From assembly GCA_018894595.1 (NCBI GenBank), contig JAHIPN010000015.1:1-6782 (forward strand): a stretch of 6,782 bases of DNA, read 5' to 3'. Source of the DNA: a bacterium (GTDB lineage Bacteria > Atribacterota > JS1 > SB-45 > 34-128). Both the position numbers and the translations under genes were made by a program. This document shows, piece after piece, positions 6,306-6,782 of the stretch. The number at the start of each line of letters is the position of its first letter. Position 1 is the first letter of the stretch. Below the pieces are notes generated by a model that was not told where the DNA came from, did not search any database, and saw nothing but the letters and a program-made list of their open reading frames with translations.

Positions 6306-6399
6306 AAATAATTCTTCATTTATAAAAAATAAAGTTTCTCATACTCCATGAATAGACAATTTATTTATTAACTGCTATTATAACCTATTATTAAAGGCA

Positions 6400-6428
6400 A
6401 GTATACATAACAATTCATTTTTTGTCAA
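6400..6428 (-). promoter_or_regulatory. Strong sigma-70-type promoter of the fab cluster
   Basis: On the minus strand a perfect TTGACA (6423-6428) is followed after exactly 17 bases by TATACT (6400-6405), one mismatch from TATAAT. Transcription should begin near 6393, giving a leader of about 100 bases before fabH. The initially transcribed bases include an imperfect palindrome (6377-6391) that could be an operator. As the gaps between the fab genes contain no comparable promoter, this one probably serves the whole cluster down to the oxidoreductase gene. Confidence 0.7.
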
Positions 6429-6535
6429 TGTTTTTAGAAAGATTTTTGGGGTAAAAAAGTAGCCCCCCTTTTTCCTTAGTTTTTAACTATTTATTTTTTT
6501 TATCAATTTTCTCTAGATAATACCGAACTATATAA

Positions 6536-6562
6536 TGTCAATAGAACCGTCCCCATGACACA
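6536..6562. repeat. REP-like element with GAACCGTCCCC core
   Basis: The sequence has inverted TGTCA (6536-6540) and TGACA (6556-6560) ends around ATAGAACCGTCCCCA. From memory, GAACCGTCCCC (GGGGACGGTTC on the other strand) bounded by TGTCA/TGACA is a recurring intergenic repeat in Clostridia and other anaerobes and is often linked to RAYT/Y1-type transposases. It sits two bases behind the stop of the 33-residue protein gene. Only one copy is in this window, so it cannot be proven as a repeat here. Confidence 0.45.
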
Positions 6563-6564
6563 GA

Positions 6565-6666
6565 TTATTTTTTGCTTTTGTCCCTCATTTTTTGCAACAC
6601 TTTAATCTTGACATACCCAATAATAACTACTCCTACACCTATTAATGCCCACCAATACCATTCCAT
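6565..6666 (-). CDS. 33-residue single-span membrane protein
   Basis: This short gene encodes 33 residues. After a tryptophan-rich start (MEWYWW), residues 7-19 form a hydrophobic helix of A, L, I, G and V that extends to about residue 23, and the tail is strongly basic (K20, K22, K26, R28, K30, K32, K33). The positive tail predicts an N-out, C-in orientation. The start is supported by a perfect AGGAGGTG seven bases upstream (6674-6681), the best ribosome binding site in the window. It lies upstream of fabH on the same strand, but a separate promoter stands between them. I do not recognise a named family. Its function is unknown; small proteins of this shape often act as membrane-bound regulators or subunits, but nothing here shows that. 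Confidence 0.72.
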   Translation of the reverse strand: MEWYWWALIGVGVVIIGYVKIKVLQKMRDKSKK

Positions 6667-6673
6667 GAACTTT

Positions 6674-6681
6674 CACCTCCT
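6674..6681 (-). promoter_or_regulatory. Perfect ribosome binding site of the small membrane protein
   Basis: AGGAGGTG on the minus strand lies seven bases before the ATG at 6666. This full anti-Shine-Dalgarno match is the main reason for calling such a short frame a gene. Confidence 0.8.
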
Positions 6682-6728
6682 AAAAAATATAATCGTTTCT
6701 CTCAAGAATGTGTTAAATGAAACGTCAC

Positions 6729-6756
6729 CGCAATACACAACCTTGTATCATATGCG
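6729..6756. repeat. Bulged inverted repeat at the right edge
   Basis: CGCA-ATACA-CAACCT-TGTAT-CATA-TGCG can fold as an inner 5-base stem and an outer 4-base stem with a one-sided 4-base bulge (CATA). It lies in the region upstream of the small membrane protein gene. On the plus strand it is followed by AAC and seven T, but there is no plus-strand gene for it to terminate. It could be a leader structure, an edge of a mobile element, or chance. Confidence 0.3.
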
Positions 6757-6782
6757 AACTTTTTTTCTGAAAATATTACCCA

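Noticed and set aside
6448..6473. GGGG/CCCC pair followed by five T on the plus strand as a terminator
   Set aside because: The stem is only four pairs, no plus-strand gene lies before it, and on the minus strand no T-run follows.
6702..6782. Minus-strand frame open to the right edge, 26 codons, as the 3' end of another gene
   Set aside because: Its residues show no family pattern, and open runs of this length at an edge are expected by chance.
6754..6782. Plus-strand ATG with an open frame to the right edge
   Set aside because: Only nine or ten codons are visible and there is no ribosome binding site.

Overview
The window is AT-rich and looks like chromosomal DNA from a low-GC bacterium with Gram-positive-type expression signals. 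Ribosome binding sites are strong AAGGAG/AGGAGG types, and two promoters have perfect TTGACA -35 boxes with 17-base spacers. Fatty acid synthesis uses the flavin-dependent enoyl reductase FabK, not FabI. This fits Clostridia or a similar deep-branching low-GC anaerobe, but the sequence alone does not fix the taxon. Every gene I can support is on the minus strand, so the window reads right to left.

Right edge to left: a 33-residue single-span membrane protein with a perfect ribosome binding site (6565-6666); a REP-like repeat just behind it; then a strong promoter (6400-6428) that drives a fatty acid synthesis (type II FAS) cluster: fabH (5310-6293), fabK (4356-5297), fabF (2968-4209) and a cysteine-bearing FMN oxidoreductase of the nitronate monooxygenase/FabK family (1769-2866). 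About 570 bases without a convincing gene follow, containing a perfect GC-rich palindrome and a promoter. Last comes a large uncharacterised protein that runs off the left edge (1-1197).

The most interesting observation is in the two gaps of the fab cluster. The gap between fabK and fabF holds about 25 codons that read as the C-terminus of FabG (NIDGGMVM), ending on the fabF start codon. The gap between fabF and the oxidoreductase holds about 17 codons that read as the C-terminus of FabZ (ATVNGEVIAKTEL), ending early. Both look like tails of deleted genes. The cluster therefore appears to be a longer fab operon (probably fabH-fabK-[fabD]-fabG-fabF-fabZ-oxidoreductase) that lost its ketoreductase, its dehydratase and perhaps its malonyl transferase, while keeping both condensing enzymes and the enoyl reductase with intact active sites.

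As it stands, the cluster supplies chain initiation (FabH), elongation condensation (FabF) and the final reduction (FabK). It depends on FabD, FabG, FabZ and ACP encoded elsewhere. The role of the last oxidoreductase is unknown.
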